Shown: piece by piece, positions 11,539 to 24,054 of the stretch | How the letters are laid out: each line of letters opens with the position of its first letter | Numbering within the stretch: position 1 is the first letter of the stretch | Assembly (NCBI RefSeq): GCF_002310815.1 | Contig: NZ_CP011032.1 | Span: 1-35,000, forward strand | From: Pseudoalteromonas tunicata | GTDB taxonomy: Bacteria > Pseudomonadota > Gammaproteobacteria > Enterobacterales > Alteromonadaceae | Length of the DNA: 35,000 nucleotides | Reading direction: 5' to 3' | Position numbers and translations under genes: made by a program | The notes under the pieces: model-generated | Database searches by the model: none | Told to the model about the DNA's origin: nothing | Seen by the model: the letters and a program-made list of their open reading frames with translations, nothing else

Positions 11539-11613
11539 AGTTGAAAATCTCTTTATTGGGGTCTAAAACAATAGAGTGGTTGTTGTGTTTGTAAAATCAG
11601 AGGCATAAACCAA

Positions 11614-11642
11614 ATTATAGTTTAGACAAGAGTTACTGCTAA
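11614..11642 (-). promoter_or_regulatory. Promoter for the response regulator gene
   Basis: On the - strand TATAAT (11614-11619) is a perfect -10, with TTAGCA (11637-11642) 17 bases upstream as a -35 with four of six consensus bases. It lies in the 152-base space between the divergent regulator and kinase genes. Confidence 0.6.
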
Positions 11643-11690
11643 TTTTTCTTTTTAATTAACTATTTAAATAAGCTGATATGTGGAGTGTGT

Positions 11691-13148
11691 GTGCCAGATG
11701 TTCAAAAACCAGTTACAGAGCTTGATGCTATCCAAGCCCAGCTAAGTCAGGAAAAAATCCTACGCACTCAGCTAGAAATGAAGTTAGCTCAGAGCCAAAG
11801 TTCATTAAAAAAAGTTGAACAACAATTAAAAAATCAAACCGCATCTGTTGAATCTCGGCAATTCCAGCTCGAGTTTTTGACTTTTTTGGCGACGGTTACT
11901 TTTAGCCAGACATCACTTGAGTCTATTATTCAAAGTTTTTTATTACGCTCTGCTAGTTTTTTTGCAACCTGCAGTGCCTATATCAAGTGTGACTTAATGG
12001 GAAATGTTGCTGTTCCTTTATATAAACGTATTGATGATAACGATCTTGATTTATCAACTTTAGCGAGTAGCATCAATGCAACAGCATTAATTGAGCACAT
12101 TACTGAAGCTGAATTTGAAACTGTATTAATGATGGCTGATTCATTTTTTAAAACGAATGATCAATTTGAATATGTTGTGGTATTACCATTATTTAAAAGT
12201 AAGCATTATCATGTATTGGCTATTTTCTTTAAAAACGATAAGCAGCTCGATACTTCAAAATTACAGACATTAGAATCAGGACGAAACTTAGTTAAAATTG
12301 CGCTTGGCCGTAAACTCGCAGAATTGAAGCTAGATAAGAAATATAAAGAACTAAACAAGGCATATCATTCTTTAGAGCAAGCGCAGCAACAGCTTACTCA
12401 GGCTGAAAAAATGGCATCGATAGGTCAGCTTGCAGCTGGTGTGGCTCACGAAATAAATAATCCTATTGGTTATGTCATGAGTAATATCTCTTCATTAAAA
12501 GAGTATATTGATGAGTTCAAAAGTTATTTTAAGACTGTTGAGTTAGAAAATAAAAAAACTACTGATGAAGTCGATTTTTTACTAACAGACAGCGCAGCTA
12601 TAATTAATTCTTGTATGGGAGGGCTTGAGCGCGTAAGAACCATAGTAAAAGATTTAAAAACATTTTCACATTCGGGGCAAGAGCAAGCAGTTAGGTTTAA
12701 TTTAAACCAATGCGTTGAGTCGGCATTATCGCTCATGGGCTCCGAGTTTAAATATGGTTCGTATGAAATTGAGCTGCATTTAATCGAGCCATTTGCGGAT
12801 GTTTTGGGCACCAAAAATCAAATAGAACAAGTGATGTTAAATATTTTGATGAACGCAAAACAGGCAATGCCGCAAGGTGGAGTCATTCGCATTCGTTCTT
12901 ATATTGATGGTGATAAAGCGTGTTTGGCAATAGAAGATCAAGGTTGCGGGATGGACAGTAAAGTACAGCAACGATTGTTTGACCCTTTTTTCACCACTAA
13001 ACCGGTTGGAGTGGGTACCGGACTTGGATTATCAATTAGCTTTAAAATAATTGAAGCCTATCAGGGGGAAATTCAAGTCAAAAGCGAAATAGGCAAGGGC
13101 AGTTGTTTTACCATTAAACTACCCATACCTAGTCACCAAGAGGTATAG
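11691..13148 (+). CDS. Soluble sensor histidine kinase
   Basis: A 485-residue cytoplasmic kinase with no membrane segment. An N-terminal coiled coil (about 10-55) leads to a region of about 60-205 that looks like a GAF-type sensor by its size and predicted alternation, though I see no decisive motif. A second coiled coil (about 205-240) joins the HisKA domain, where GVAHEINNPIGYV contains the phospho-acceptor His (about residue 253), and the ATPase domain with the N box NILMNAKQAM, G1 DQGCGMD, F box FDPFFTTK and G2 GTGLGLS. GTG codons at 11685 and 11691 are both possible; GGAG at 11682-11685 favours the second. The pattern resembles kinases that pair with REC-HD-GYP regulators, and the divergent neighbour is the obvious candidate partner. 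The stimulus is unknown. Confidence 0.9.
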   Translation: MPDVQKPVTELDAIQAQLSQEKILRTQLEMKLAQSQSSLKKVEQQLKNQTASVESRQFQLEFLTFLATVTFSQTSLESIIQSFLLRSASFFATCSAYIKCDLMGNVAVPLYKRIDDNDLDLSTLASSINATALIEHITEAEFETVLMMADSFFKTNDQFEYVVVLPLFKSKHYHVLAIFFKNDKQLDTSKLQTLESGRNLVKIALGRKLAELKLDKKYKELNKAYHSLEQAQQQLTQAEKMASIGQLAAGVAHEINNPIGYVMSNISSLKEYIDEFKSYFKTVELENKKTTDEVDFLLTDSAAIINSCMGGLERVRTIVKDLKTFSHSGQEQAVRFNLNQCVESALSLMGSEFKYGSYEIELHLIEPFADVLGTKNQIEQVMLNILMNAKQAMPQGGVIRIRSYIDGDKACLAIEDQGCGMDSKVQQRLFDPFFTTKPVGVGTGLGLSISFKIIEAYQGEIQVKSEIGKGSCFTIKLPIPSHQEV

Positions 13149-13171
13149 AGCAACCACTAGAGTTGCTCTTT
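13147..13171 (+). terminator. Hairpin at the end of the histidine kinase gene
   Basis: AGAGCAAC (13147-13154) pairs perfectly with GTTGCTCT (13162-13169) across a seven-base loop. It overlaps the kinase stop codon. The following T run is short, so termination may be weak; it separates the kinase from convergent fadA. Confidence 0.5.
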
Positions 13172-13179
13172 AAAACAGA

Positions 13180-16507
<3,328 letters not shown>

Positions 16508-16535
16508 TAACTATGTCTCCCTAGTTATCAAACTC

Positions 16536-16552
16536 AACTGGTACGATGAGTG
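16536..16552. promoter_or_regulatory. Candidate FadR operator upstream of fadB
   Basis: AACTGGTACGATGAGTG resembles the gammaproteobacterial FadR operator (AnCTGGTnCGACnnGnT type), matching the left half and the central CTGGTACGA well and the right half less well. It lies 29 bases before the fadB start, between likely promoter and start codon, where binding of acyl-CoA-free FadR would repress beta-oxidation genes. No fadR gene is in the window. The assignment rests on remembered consensus. Confidence 0.5.
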
Positions 16553-16790
16553 TGCTTTTTACGCAGATTGCCTGCTTTAAATTTAAAATGCAATTAAATT
16601 TTAGTGAATTCATTACATTTGGTTAAAAATTGACAGTTGAAATCTGCTATAAAGGGTAGTCGAACTTAGTTGTTTTTATCGAGAAATGTTGCAAAAGAGG
16701 TCAATTACAAGGCAAGCTAGCTTGGCAGCCTGATTTCTTATTTATCCCTATTCTTTTTACTCGGCTGCACTAACAGTAAGGATCACTTTA

Positions 16791-18683
16791 ATGCATTTAT
16801 ATCCGCGAGGACTGCGTATTGTGACGTTGTGCTCGGTTTTTATCTCCGGTATTAGTTTTGCTTCGCCCGATCTTCATAAAGACTTTATTCAAGCTGAAAA
16901 AATAGCAAGGTCGGGTAATACAAAAAACTACCAACAAGCAATCAGCAATCTTGAGCATCCTCTTAAGCCTTATGTGCAATTGGCTTATCTTAAAAATCAT
17001 CCATTACTAAAAAATGAACAGGAAATAGAGCGCTTTTTAGATGTGTATTCCGGTACGCCTCTTGAATGGCCGCTACGTAAAACATGGCTTGAGTATTTAA
17101 TGAAAAAGCGGAATAAGGCGCTATTCATAAAGTATTTTAAAGAAACCAGTGATGCGGAGCTTAGTTGTACTCATTTAAGGTATCAGCTCGATTTAGGTGC
17201 GCCTGAGGCTGCAATTTTAAAGCAAGTAACCGAGCTTTGGTTGGTTGATAAGTCTCAGCCTAAAGCTTGTGATAGCTTATTTACACTGTGGCAAAAGCAA
17301 GGGTACATGAGCCAAGAACTCATTTGGCAGCGTCTTACTATGGTGGCAGAAAAAGGTCAGCATTCACTTATTCCCTATTTAGAAAAACAACTGCCAGCAA
17401 ATGAGCAATATCTTGCTGATTTATATTATGAAGTACGAAAAGACCCATCAGCCACGGCCGGGCTTTATCGTTTTAAAAAAGGCTCAGAAAAAGAAGCGCA
17501 AATTGCAATTTATGGCATTCGTCGATTAGTGTGGCGTGATGAAGAGCTCGCGATCCGTGCATGGGACAAGCTCGAGCAAAAGTTTAGCTTTTCACAAGAG
17601 CAAAAAAACGATGTTTATTATTCATTTGCCTTAGCGCTGGCATCTAAACAACATGTACAAGCAAAGTTTTGGTTGAATAAAGTCCCTGACGAAAAGCAAG
17701 ATGATGCGTTGATGCAATGGCAATTAACTAACTTACTGCAGCTGCAAGATTGGCCCGGAATCGTTGCGTATTTTACCGATAAAACGCTGAGTAATGGGCA
17801 GCGTTATTGGCTTGGTTATGCGTTATTACAACAAGGGCATAAAAAAAAGTCGAATGAGGTTTGGCGTGACTTGGCTGAAAAACGAGATTATTACGGCTTT
17901 TTAGCTGCTGCACGGTTGGGTTTGGCTGTGGCATTGCAAGAGCAAGCGCTCAATGTTGATGACGCTTTAATTAAAGAAGTACAACAAGCCCCTGGATTTT
18001 TGAGAGCAAAAGCATTTTTTGAGTTAGAGCGTTTTACTTCGGCAAAGCGGGAGTGGAATTATTTACTTAATACCTCAACAGAAGATGAAAAACTCGCAGC
18101 CGCTAGCTTAGCTCACCAAGAAGGCTGGCATGACAGTGTGATTATTACCTTGGCACAAATCGAGCGCTTTCATCATTTAGATTTACGTTTTCCGTTAGCA
18201 TTTGAAGAGCTTTTTGAGCGTTACAGTAAGCGCAGTAATATTGATTTAGCATGGAGTTATGCCATTGCTCGACGTGAAAGCTCCTTTGCACCTAATGCCA
18301 GTTCTTCAGCTGGGGCACATGGCTTGATGCAGTTATTACCATCAACCGCTAGTTATGTTAATAAAGGAAGTGTCTCGCGCTCAAAACTATATGACCCAAA
18401 AGTTAACGTAAAACTTGGCAATGATTATTTAAAATATTTGAAACAAAAAGCCAAAGGGAATGAGGTAATCGCAACGGCTTCGTATAATGCGGGTTATTAC
18501 CGTGTTGAAAAGTGGCTACCAAAAGAAGCGATAGATTTTGACCTGTGGGTTGAAGGTATTCCTTATCGTGAAACCCGCGATTATGTCAAAAATGTATTTG
18601 CTTACCGTCAGGTGTACCACACCCGGTTTGGTTTTGCTGATAACCTGTTTGATGAATTAGTTAAAATGAAAATACAAAAGTAG
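16791..18683 (+). CDS. slt: Soluble lytic murein transglycosylase (Slt70 family)
   Basis: This periplasmic enzyme cleaves the MurNAc-GlcNAc bond of peptidoglycan with formation of 1,6-anhydro-MurNAc during wall turnover. The 630-residue precursor (E. coli Slt about 645) begins with a signal peptide of about 25 residues ending near ISFAS. The long N-terminal part is rich in helical repeats, matching the doughnut-shaped U and L domains. The C-terminal SLT domain has the catalytic Glu496 in ARRESSFAP, followed by GLMQLLPSTA and ATASYNAG, all family signatures. TAAGGA lies eight bases before the ATG. It is transcribed away from fadB across a 283-base gap and is followed without a visible terminator by pepQ. 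Confidence 0.95.
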   Translation: MHLYPRGLRIVTLCSVFISGISFASPDLHKDFIQAEKIARSGNTKNYQQAISNLEHPLKPYVQLAYLKNHPLLKNEQEIERFLDVYSGTPLEWPLRKTWLEYLMKKRNKALFIKYFKETSDAELSCTHLRYQLDLGAPEAAILKQVTELWLVDKSQPKACDSLFTLWQKQGYMSQELIWQRLTMVAEKGQHSLIPYLEKQLPANEQYLADLYYEVRKDPSATAGLYRFKKGSEKEAQIAIYGIRRLVWRDEELAIRAWDKLEQKFSFSQEQKNDVYYSFALALASKQHVQAKFWLNKVPDEKQDDALMQWQLTNLLQLQDWPGIVAYFTDKTLSNGQRYWLGYALLQQGHKKKSNEVWRDLAEKRDYYGFLAAARLGLAVALQEQALNVDDALIKEVQQAPGFLRAKAFFELERFTSAKREWNYLLNTSTEDEKLAAASLAHQEGWHDSVIITLAQIERFHHLDLRFPLAFEELFERYSKRSNIDLAWSYAIARRESSFAPNASSSAGAHGLMQLLPSTASYVNKGSVSRSKLYDPKVNVKLGNDYLKYLKQKAKGNEVIATASYNAGYYRVEKWLPKEAIDFDLWVEGIPYRETRDYVKNVFAYRQVYHTRFGFADNLFDELVKMKIQK

Positions 18684-18693
18684 CGGTGGCTAA

Positions 18694-20076
<1,383 letters not shown>

Positions 20077-20092
20077 AGAATTACGTTAGAAT

Positions 20093-20118
20093 AAAAAGAG
20101 CCGTAAGGCTCTTTTTTT
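20093..20118 (+). terminator. Rho-independent terminator after pepQ
   Basis: AAAGAGCC pairs with GGCTCTTT around the loop GTAA (20103-20106), followed by a T run to 20118. It ends only 15 bases before the likely start of yigZ, so yigZ-trkH needs either read-through or a promoter overlapping the 3' end of pepQ. Confidence 0.9.
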
Positions 20119-20133
20119 ATCTAAGTGAGCCGA

Positions 20134-20751
20134 ATGAGTTTAGAGTATCCATATCCAGCATCTGATCTTTACTATCAAGAAGAAATTAAAAAAAGTACGT
20201 TTATAGTTCACATAGCCCATACACCAGATTTAAGCAGTGCCAAACAATTTATTAAACTTATCCAGAATAAATATGCCGATGCGAACCATAATTGCTGGGC
20301 ACATATTGCAGGTGCGCCTAATGGCAGCCATGTTTTAGGTTTTTCGGATGATGGAGAGCCGAATGGCACGGCTGGAAAACCGATGTTGAATGTATTAGTG
20401 GGGTCTGGGTTAGGTGAAATTACAGCGGTGGTGACGCGTTATTTTGGTGGTATAAAGCTTGGTACTGGTGGCTTGGTGCGTGCTTATGGTGGCAGTTTAA
20501 ATAATGCGTTAAAAACCTTGCCAACATTAATGCAAGTGCCACAAGTGCAATTGTTTGGCCAAAGCAATTATCATCAGCAAGGGAACATTGAACAGAGATT
20601 AAATACAAGGTATCAAGTATTTAATATTGAAAAGCAATATGCCGATATGGTGTTGTGGTGCATTACCATTGATGCGCGCCAAGCCGATGATGCGGTAAAG
20701 GATATTTTTGAAATTAGCCACGGTGCGGTTGAGTTGAAAATAAAACCATAA
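20134..20751 (+). CDS. yigZ: YigZ/IMPACT family protein
   Basis: A 205-residue member of the YigZ/IMPACT (UPF0029) family, whose eukaryotic relatives regulate the Gcn2 kinase; the bacterial role is not settled. The N-terminal domain has the family hallmarks HNCWAHIAGAP, GFSDDGEPNGTAGKPML and ITAVVTRYFGGIKLGTGGLVRAYGG (the last from about residue 92), and the C-terminal part is the smaller ferredoxin-like domain. A GTG at 20125 is in frame, but ATG at 20134 fits the family start and has GTGAG upstream. The gene sits between pepQ and trkH as in E. coli, and trkH begins 37 bases further on, so the two are probably co-transcribed. Confidence 0.93.
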   Translation: MSLEYPYPASDLYYQEEIKKSTFIVHIAHTPDLSSAKQFIKLIQNKYADANHNCWAHIAGAPNGSHVLGFSDDGEPNGTAGKPMLNVLVGSGLGEITAVVTRYFGGIKLGTGGLVRAYGGSLNNALKTLPTLMQVPQVQLFGQSNYHQQGNIEQRLNTRYQVFNIEKQYADMVLWCITIDARQADDAVKDIFEISHGAVELKIKP

Positions 20752-20788
20752 GACAATGACAAAATTGTAATCAGGGATCACAACACAC

Positions 20789-22240
20789 ATGCAGTTTCGT
20801 ACCATAATCAAAATTCTCGGTCAGCTGGTGGCTATGTTTAGCATCACGATGATCCCACCTGCCTTGGTATCTTTAATTTATAAAGATGGTGGCGGGGTGC
20901 CCTTTGTTTTGGCTTTTGTATTTAGTTTGGTGATAGGGCTTATCGCCTATTATCCAAATCGACATCAAAATGGTGATTTAAAAGCGCGTGAAGGCTTTTT
21001 AATAGTGGTGTTGTTTTGGTTAGTATTAGGCGCGTTTGCGTCATTACCTTTGATTTTTTTAGATACGCCAAAGCTGTCTCTTGCAGATGCTATTTTTGAA
21101 TCATTCTCGGGATTAACCACAACAGGTGCGACAGTTTTAACGGGTATTGAATTTTTGCCTAAAGCGGTACTGTTTTATCGTCAGCAGCTGCAGTGGTTAG
21201 GTGGGATGGGGATCATTGTTTTAGCGGTTGCAGTATTGCCTATGCTTGGTGTTGGGGGAATGCAGCTTTATCGAGCCGAGACGCCAGGCCCTGTTAAAGA
21301 CTCTAAAATGACCCCGCGGATTGCCGATACTGCCAAGCATCTTTGGTATATTTATGTATCGTTAACTATTGCTTGTTCAACAGCTTATTGGGCTGCTGGC
21401 ATGGATTGGTTTGATGCAATTTGCCATGCGTTCTCGACCATTGCGATTGGTGGTTTTTCGACGTATGACGCATCAATGGGATACTTTAATAGCCCACTCA
21501 TTAATTTTATATGTGTCTTCTTTTTAATTATCGCTGCAATTAATTTTTCGCTGCACTATGCCGCTGTCGCAAGTCGTAACTTAAAAGTATATTTGCGAGA
21601 TCCTGAATTTAAGGTCTTTTTAGGGATTCAGGCTGCACTTATCTTGCTGTGTTTTAGTGTGTTATCGTCAGAAGGTGTCTATGAAACGGGCGATCAAACG
21701 CTAGATCAAGCAATGTTTCAAGCCGTATCGATGAGCACTACAGCAGGGTTTGCCACTGATAACTTTTCAGCATGGCCGTTGTTTTTACCTATTTTACTTA
21801 TTTTCTCGAGTTTTATTGGTGGCTGTGCTGGTTCGACAGGCGGTGGAATGAAAGTGGTTCGGGTCTTTTTATTGTATTTACAAGGGATCCGCGAGCTTAA
21901 TCGCTTAGTCCACCCTAGAGCTATTTATTCGATTAAATTAGGTCGTAAAGCATTACCAGATAAGGTTATAGAAGCCGTTTGGGGGTTTTTCTCGGCGTAT
22001 GCGCTGGTCTTTGTGATCATTATGCTAATGCTAATGGGCACAGGGCTTGATAATATTACCGCTTTTTCAGCAACCGCGGCGTGTTTAAATAATTTAGGTC
22101 CAGGATTGGGCGATGTTGCTGCTCATTATGGTGATATCACTGATGGAGCAAAATGGATTTTAACCCTTGCGATGGTATTTGGCCGTTTAGAAATTTTTAC
22201 CTTGTTAGTGTTGTTTACCCCCACATTCTGGCGTGGGTGA
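20789..22240 (+). CDS. trkH: Trk potassium uptake protein TrkH
   Basis: TrkH is the membrane pore of the Trk potassium system, gated by the cytoplasmic ring protein TrkA encoded on the other side of the following gap. It has 483 residues, the same length as E. coli TrkH, and multiple hydrophobic segments. The four pore-loop repeats with selectivity-filter Gly residues are visible in SGLTTTGATVL, FSTIAIGGFSTYD, SMSTTAGFATD and LNNLGPGLGD; GGCAGSTGGGMKVVR precedes the last pore helix region. The final FTPTFWRG is conserved. AGGGA lies 12 bases before the ATG, a weakly spaced ribosome site. It ends directly at a hairpin and a 97-bp tandem repeat. Confidence 0.97.
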   Translation: MQFRTIIKILGQLVAMFSITMIPPALVSLIYKDGGGVPFVLAFVFSLVIGLIAYYPNRHQNGDLKAREGFLIVVLFWLVLGAFASLPLIFLDTPKLSLADAIFESFSGLTTTGATVLTGIEFLPKAVLFYRQQLQWLGGMGIIVLAVAVLPMLGVGGMQLYRAETPGPVKDSKMTPRIADTAKHLWYIYVSLTIACSTAYWAAGMDWFDAICHAFSTIAIGGFSTYDASMGYFNSPLINFICVFFLIIAAINFSLHYAAVASRNLKVYLRDPEFKVFLGIQAALILLCFSVLSSEGVYETGDQTLDQAMFQAVSMSTTAGFATDNFSAWPLFLPILLIFSSFIGGCAGSTGGGMKVVRVFLLYLQGIRELNRLVHPRAIYSIKLGRKALPDKVIEAVWGFFSAYALVFVIIMLMLMGTGLDNITAFSATAACLNNLGPGLGDVAAHYGDITDGAKWILTLAMVFGRLEIFTLLVLFTPTFWRG

Positions 22241-22245
22241 GGACA

Positions 22246-22526
22246 GACCGAAGCATTGCTTCGCAGCTGTCCGAAGTTGAGTCATGGATGACGATAGGAG
22301 AGGTACTTCATGGATGAATTACAAACACTCATCCTTAATTTAGACCGAAGCATTGCTTCGCAGCTGTCCGAAGTTGAGTCATGGATGACGATAGGAGAGG
22401 CACTTCATGGATGAATTACAAACTCTCATCCTTAATTTAGACCGAAGCATTGCTTCGCAGCTGCCCGAAGTTGAGTCATGGATGACGATAGGAGAGGTAC
22501 TTCATGGATGAATTACAAACACTCAT
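22246..22526 (+). repeat. 97-bp tandem repeat, two full copies plus an 87-bp copy
   Basis: Copies begin at 22246, 22343 and 22440, each with GACCGAAGCATTGCTTCG; the third stops at 22526. Copies 1 and 2 differ at two bases (22304/22401 and 22327/22424), and copy 3 differs from copy 1 at one (22464), so the duplication is recent or kept homogeneous. Each unit holds a hairpin (CGAAGC/GCTTCG, three-base loop), the string TCATGGATGA twice, and AGGAGAGG seven to eight bases before an ATG. In copy 1 only, GGACAG (22241-22246) pairs with CTGTCC (22267-22272) to extend the hairpin, directly after the trkH stop. The array fills most of the 391-base gap between the convergent trkH and trkA genes. I do not know the family of this element. 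Confidence 0.95.
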
Positions 22527-22542
22527 ATATGACTTAGGCTAA
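22310..22542 (+). other. Chain of overlapping mini-ORFs within the repeat array (coding status unknown)
   Basis: Each repeat ATG opens a reading frame: 22310-22414 (34 codons), 22407-22511 (34 codons) and 22504-22542 (12 codons, ending in unique sequence). The peptides begin MDELQTLI, and the full ones continue with a sequence ending TIGEALHG or TIGEVLHG. Because the period is 97 bases, one more than a multiple of three, each frame ends inside ATGGATGA, which is both the stop of one ORF and the start of the next, an arrangement typical of coupled translation. AGGAGAGG is well placed before each start. This may be chance in a noncoding repeat; there is no homology support. Confidence 0.25.
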
Positions 22543-22585
22543 AACGAAGGTCGTTGGGCGTATTAGTAATACCAGAAGTTGCAAC

Positions 22586-22613
22586 AAAAAAGGCGAACAT
22601 CAGTTCGCCTCTT
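22586..22613. terminator. Terminator between trkH and trkA
   Basis: AGGCGAAC (22591-22598) pairs perfectly with GTTCGCCT (22603-22610), loop ATCA. On the - strand it is followed by TTTTTTG, a good terminator for trkA, whose stop is at 22632. On the + strand the T tract is interrupted, so it is weaker for trkH. Confidence 0.88.
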
Positions 22614-22631
22614 TGCATTTTAGTGATCGGG

Positions 22632-24008
22632 TTACATAAAAATAGCGCTGACTTGAAAGAGCTTTTCTACCACATGGATTTGCTTTTTATCAATCAAAAA
22701 CATGATGACATGGTCGCCTGAGTGGATCACCGTATTATCATGCGCAATTAATACATCATCATTTCTGACGATAGCGCCGATTGTTGTACCTATCGGTAGT
22801 TTAATTTCGGCAATGGCACGGCCAACCACTTTAGAGGTTGTTTCATCGCCGTGAGCCACAGCTTCAATTGCCTCTGCAGCGCCTTTTCGTAAGGAGTACA
22901 CATTAACAATATCACCGCGTCTTACATGGGTTAACAGTGCAGAAATGGTTGCTTGTTGTGGTGAGATGGCAATGTCAATTTCGCCACCTTGCACTAAATC
23001 GACATAAGCTCCACGTTGGATCAGCACCATGGTTTTTTGTGCCCCCATGCGCTTGGCGAGCATGGCAGACATAATATTGGCTTCGTCATCGTTTGTTACG
23101 GCAATAAAAACGTCAACTTGCTCAATATGCTCTTCTGAAAGGAGCTCTTGATCAGATGCATCACCGGCAAATACCACGGTATTATGCAACATGCCAGACA
23201 GTTGTTCAGCACGAGCTAAATTACGTTCTATTAGTTTTACACTGTGGGTTTTTTCTAAAGAATGGGCTAAGCCTGCGCCAATGTTACCCCCACCAGCAAT
23301 CATGATTTTTTTATAAGAGCGTTCGAGTTTTTGTAGCTCATTCATTACGGCGCGAATGTGTTTGGTTGCCGCAATAAAGAATATTTCATCGTCAGCTTCA
23401 ATAACGGTAGTACCAAGCGGTTTAATCGGTTTACCTTGGCGATAAATAGCCGCGACACGGGTCTCGACATTCGGGATGTGTTCTTTAAGTGCAGAGAGGG
23501 CATAACCAACAAGTAGACCACCGTAATAGGCTTTAACTGCCACTAACGATAGTTTACCTTCTGCAAATTGCAGTACTTGTAATGCTCCTGGATAATCGAT
23601 TAATCGACGAATGTATTTTGTGACCAGTTGTTCTGGTGCGATGTAATGGTCGACCGGTAAATCATGATTGTGGAACAGTTGTTCTTTGTAACGTAAGTAT
23701 TGCTCAGAGCGAATGCGCGCGATTTTTGTTGGAGTATTAAAAATACTGTAAGCGACTTGGCAGGCAACCATGTTAACTTCATCAGAGCTAGTTACAGCGA
23801 TAATCATATCGGCATCTTCAGCCCCTGCACGGCGTAAAACTTCTGGGTGGGCGCTATGACCATTAACTACTTGTAAATCGTATTTATCCTGTAGTTCTCG
23901 CAGTTTATCTGCATTGATATCAACTACGGTTATTTCGTTTTTCTCACCAACTAAGTTTTCAGCGAGTGTCCCACCAACTTGTCCTGCACCTAAAATGATT
24001 ATTTTCAT
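22632..24008 (-). CDS. trkA: Trk system potassium uptake protein TrkA
   Basis: TrkA is the cytoplasmic NAD(H)/ATP-binding regulatory ring of the Trk potassium channel. The 458 residues (same as E. coli) form two RCK halves: the first Rossmann motif [15 protein letters not shown] at the N-terminus with VVDIN, the second [16 protein letters not shown] near residue 237 with LIER, each followed by a TrkA-C domain. [14 protein letters not shown] and [19 protein letters not shown] are the repeated conserved stretches. The gene is the last of the leftward def-fmt-rsmB-trkA series and converges with trkH, its functional partner. A hairpin in the 46-base gap after rsmB could reduce read-through into trkA. 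Confidence 0.97.
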   Translation of the reverse strand: MKIIILGAGQVGGTLAENLVGEKNEITVVDINADKLRELQDKYDLQVVNGHSAHPEVLRRAGAEDADMIIAVTSSDEVNMVACQVAYSIFNTPTKIARIRSEQYLRYKEQLFHNHDLPVDHYIAPEQLVTKYIRRLIDYPGALQVLQFAEGKLSLVAVKAYYGGLLVGYALSALKEHIPNVETRVAAIYRQGKPIKPLGTTVIEADDEIFFIAATKHIRAVMNELQKLERSYKKIMIAGGGNIGAGLAHSLEKTHSVKLIERNLARAEQLSGMLHNTVVFAGDASDQELLSEEHIEQVDVFIAVTNDDEANIMSAMLAKRMGAQKTMVLIQRGAYVDLVQGGEIDIAISPQQATISALLTHVRRGDIVNVYSLRKGAAEAIEAVAHGDETTSKVVGRAIAEIKLPIGTTIGAIVRNDDVLIAHDNTVIHSGDHVIMFLIDKKQIHVVEKLFQVSAIFM

Positions 24009-24028
24009 GACTTGCTTATATCGCTTTT

Positions 24029-24049
24029 AAAAGGGCCTACAGTAGGCCC
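24029..24049 (-). terminator. Hairpin between rsmB and trkA (terminator or attenuator)
   Basis: On the - strand GGGCCTA and TAGGCCC (24033-24049) form a seven-base stem with a three-base loop, followed by TTTT and then AAAA. It begins six bases after the rsmB stop and ends about 25 bases before the trkA ATG. The short T run suggests partial termination. Confidence 0.65.
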
Positions 24050-24054
24050 ATTTG

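Noticed and set aside
16630..16653. TTGACA and TATAAA as an slt promoter
   Set aside because: The spacer is only 12 bases, too short for sigma-70.
22246..22526. Repeat array as a CRISPR
   Set aside because: Units are directly contiguous with no variable spacers, 97 bases long, and no cas genes are nearby.
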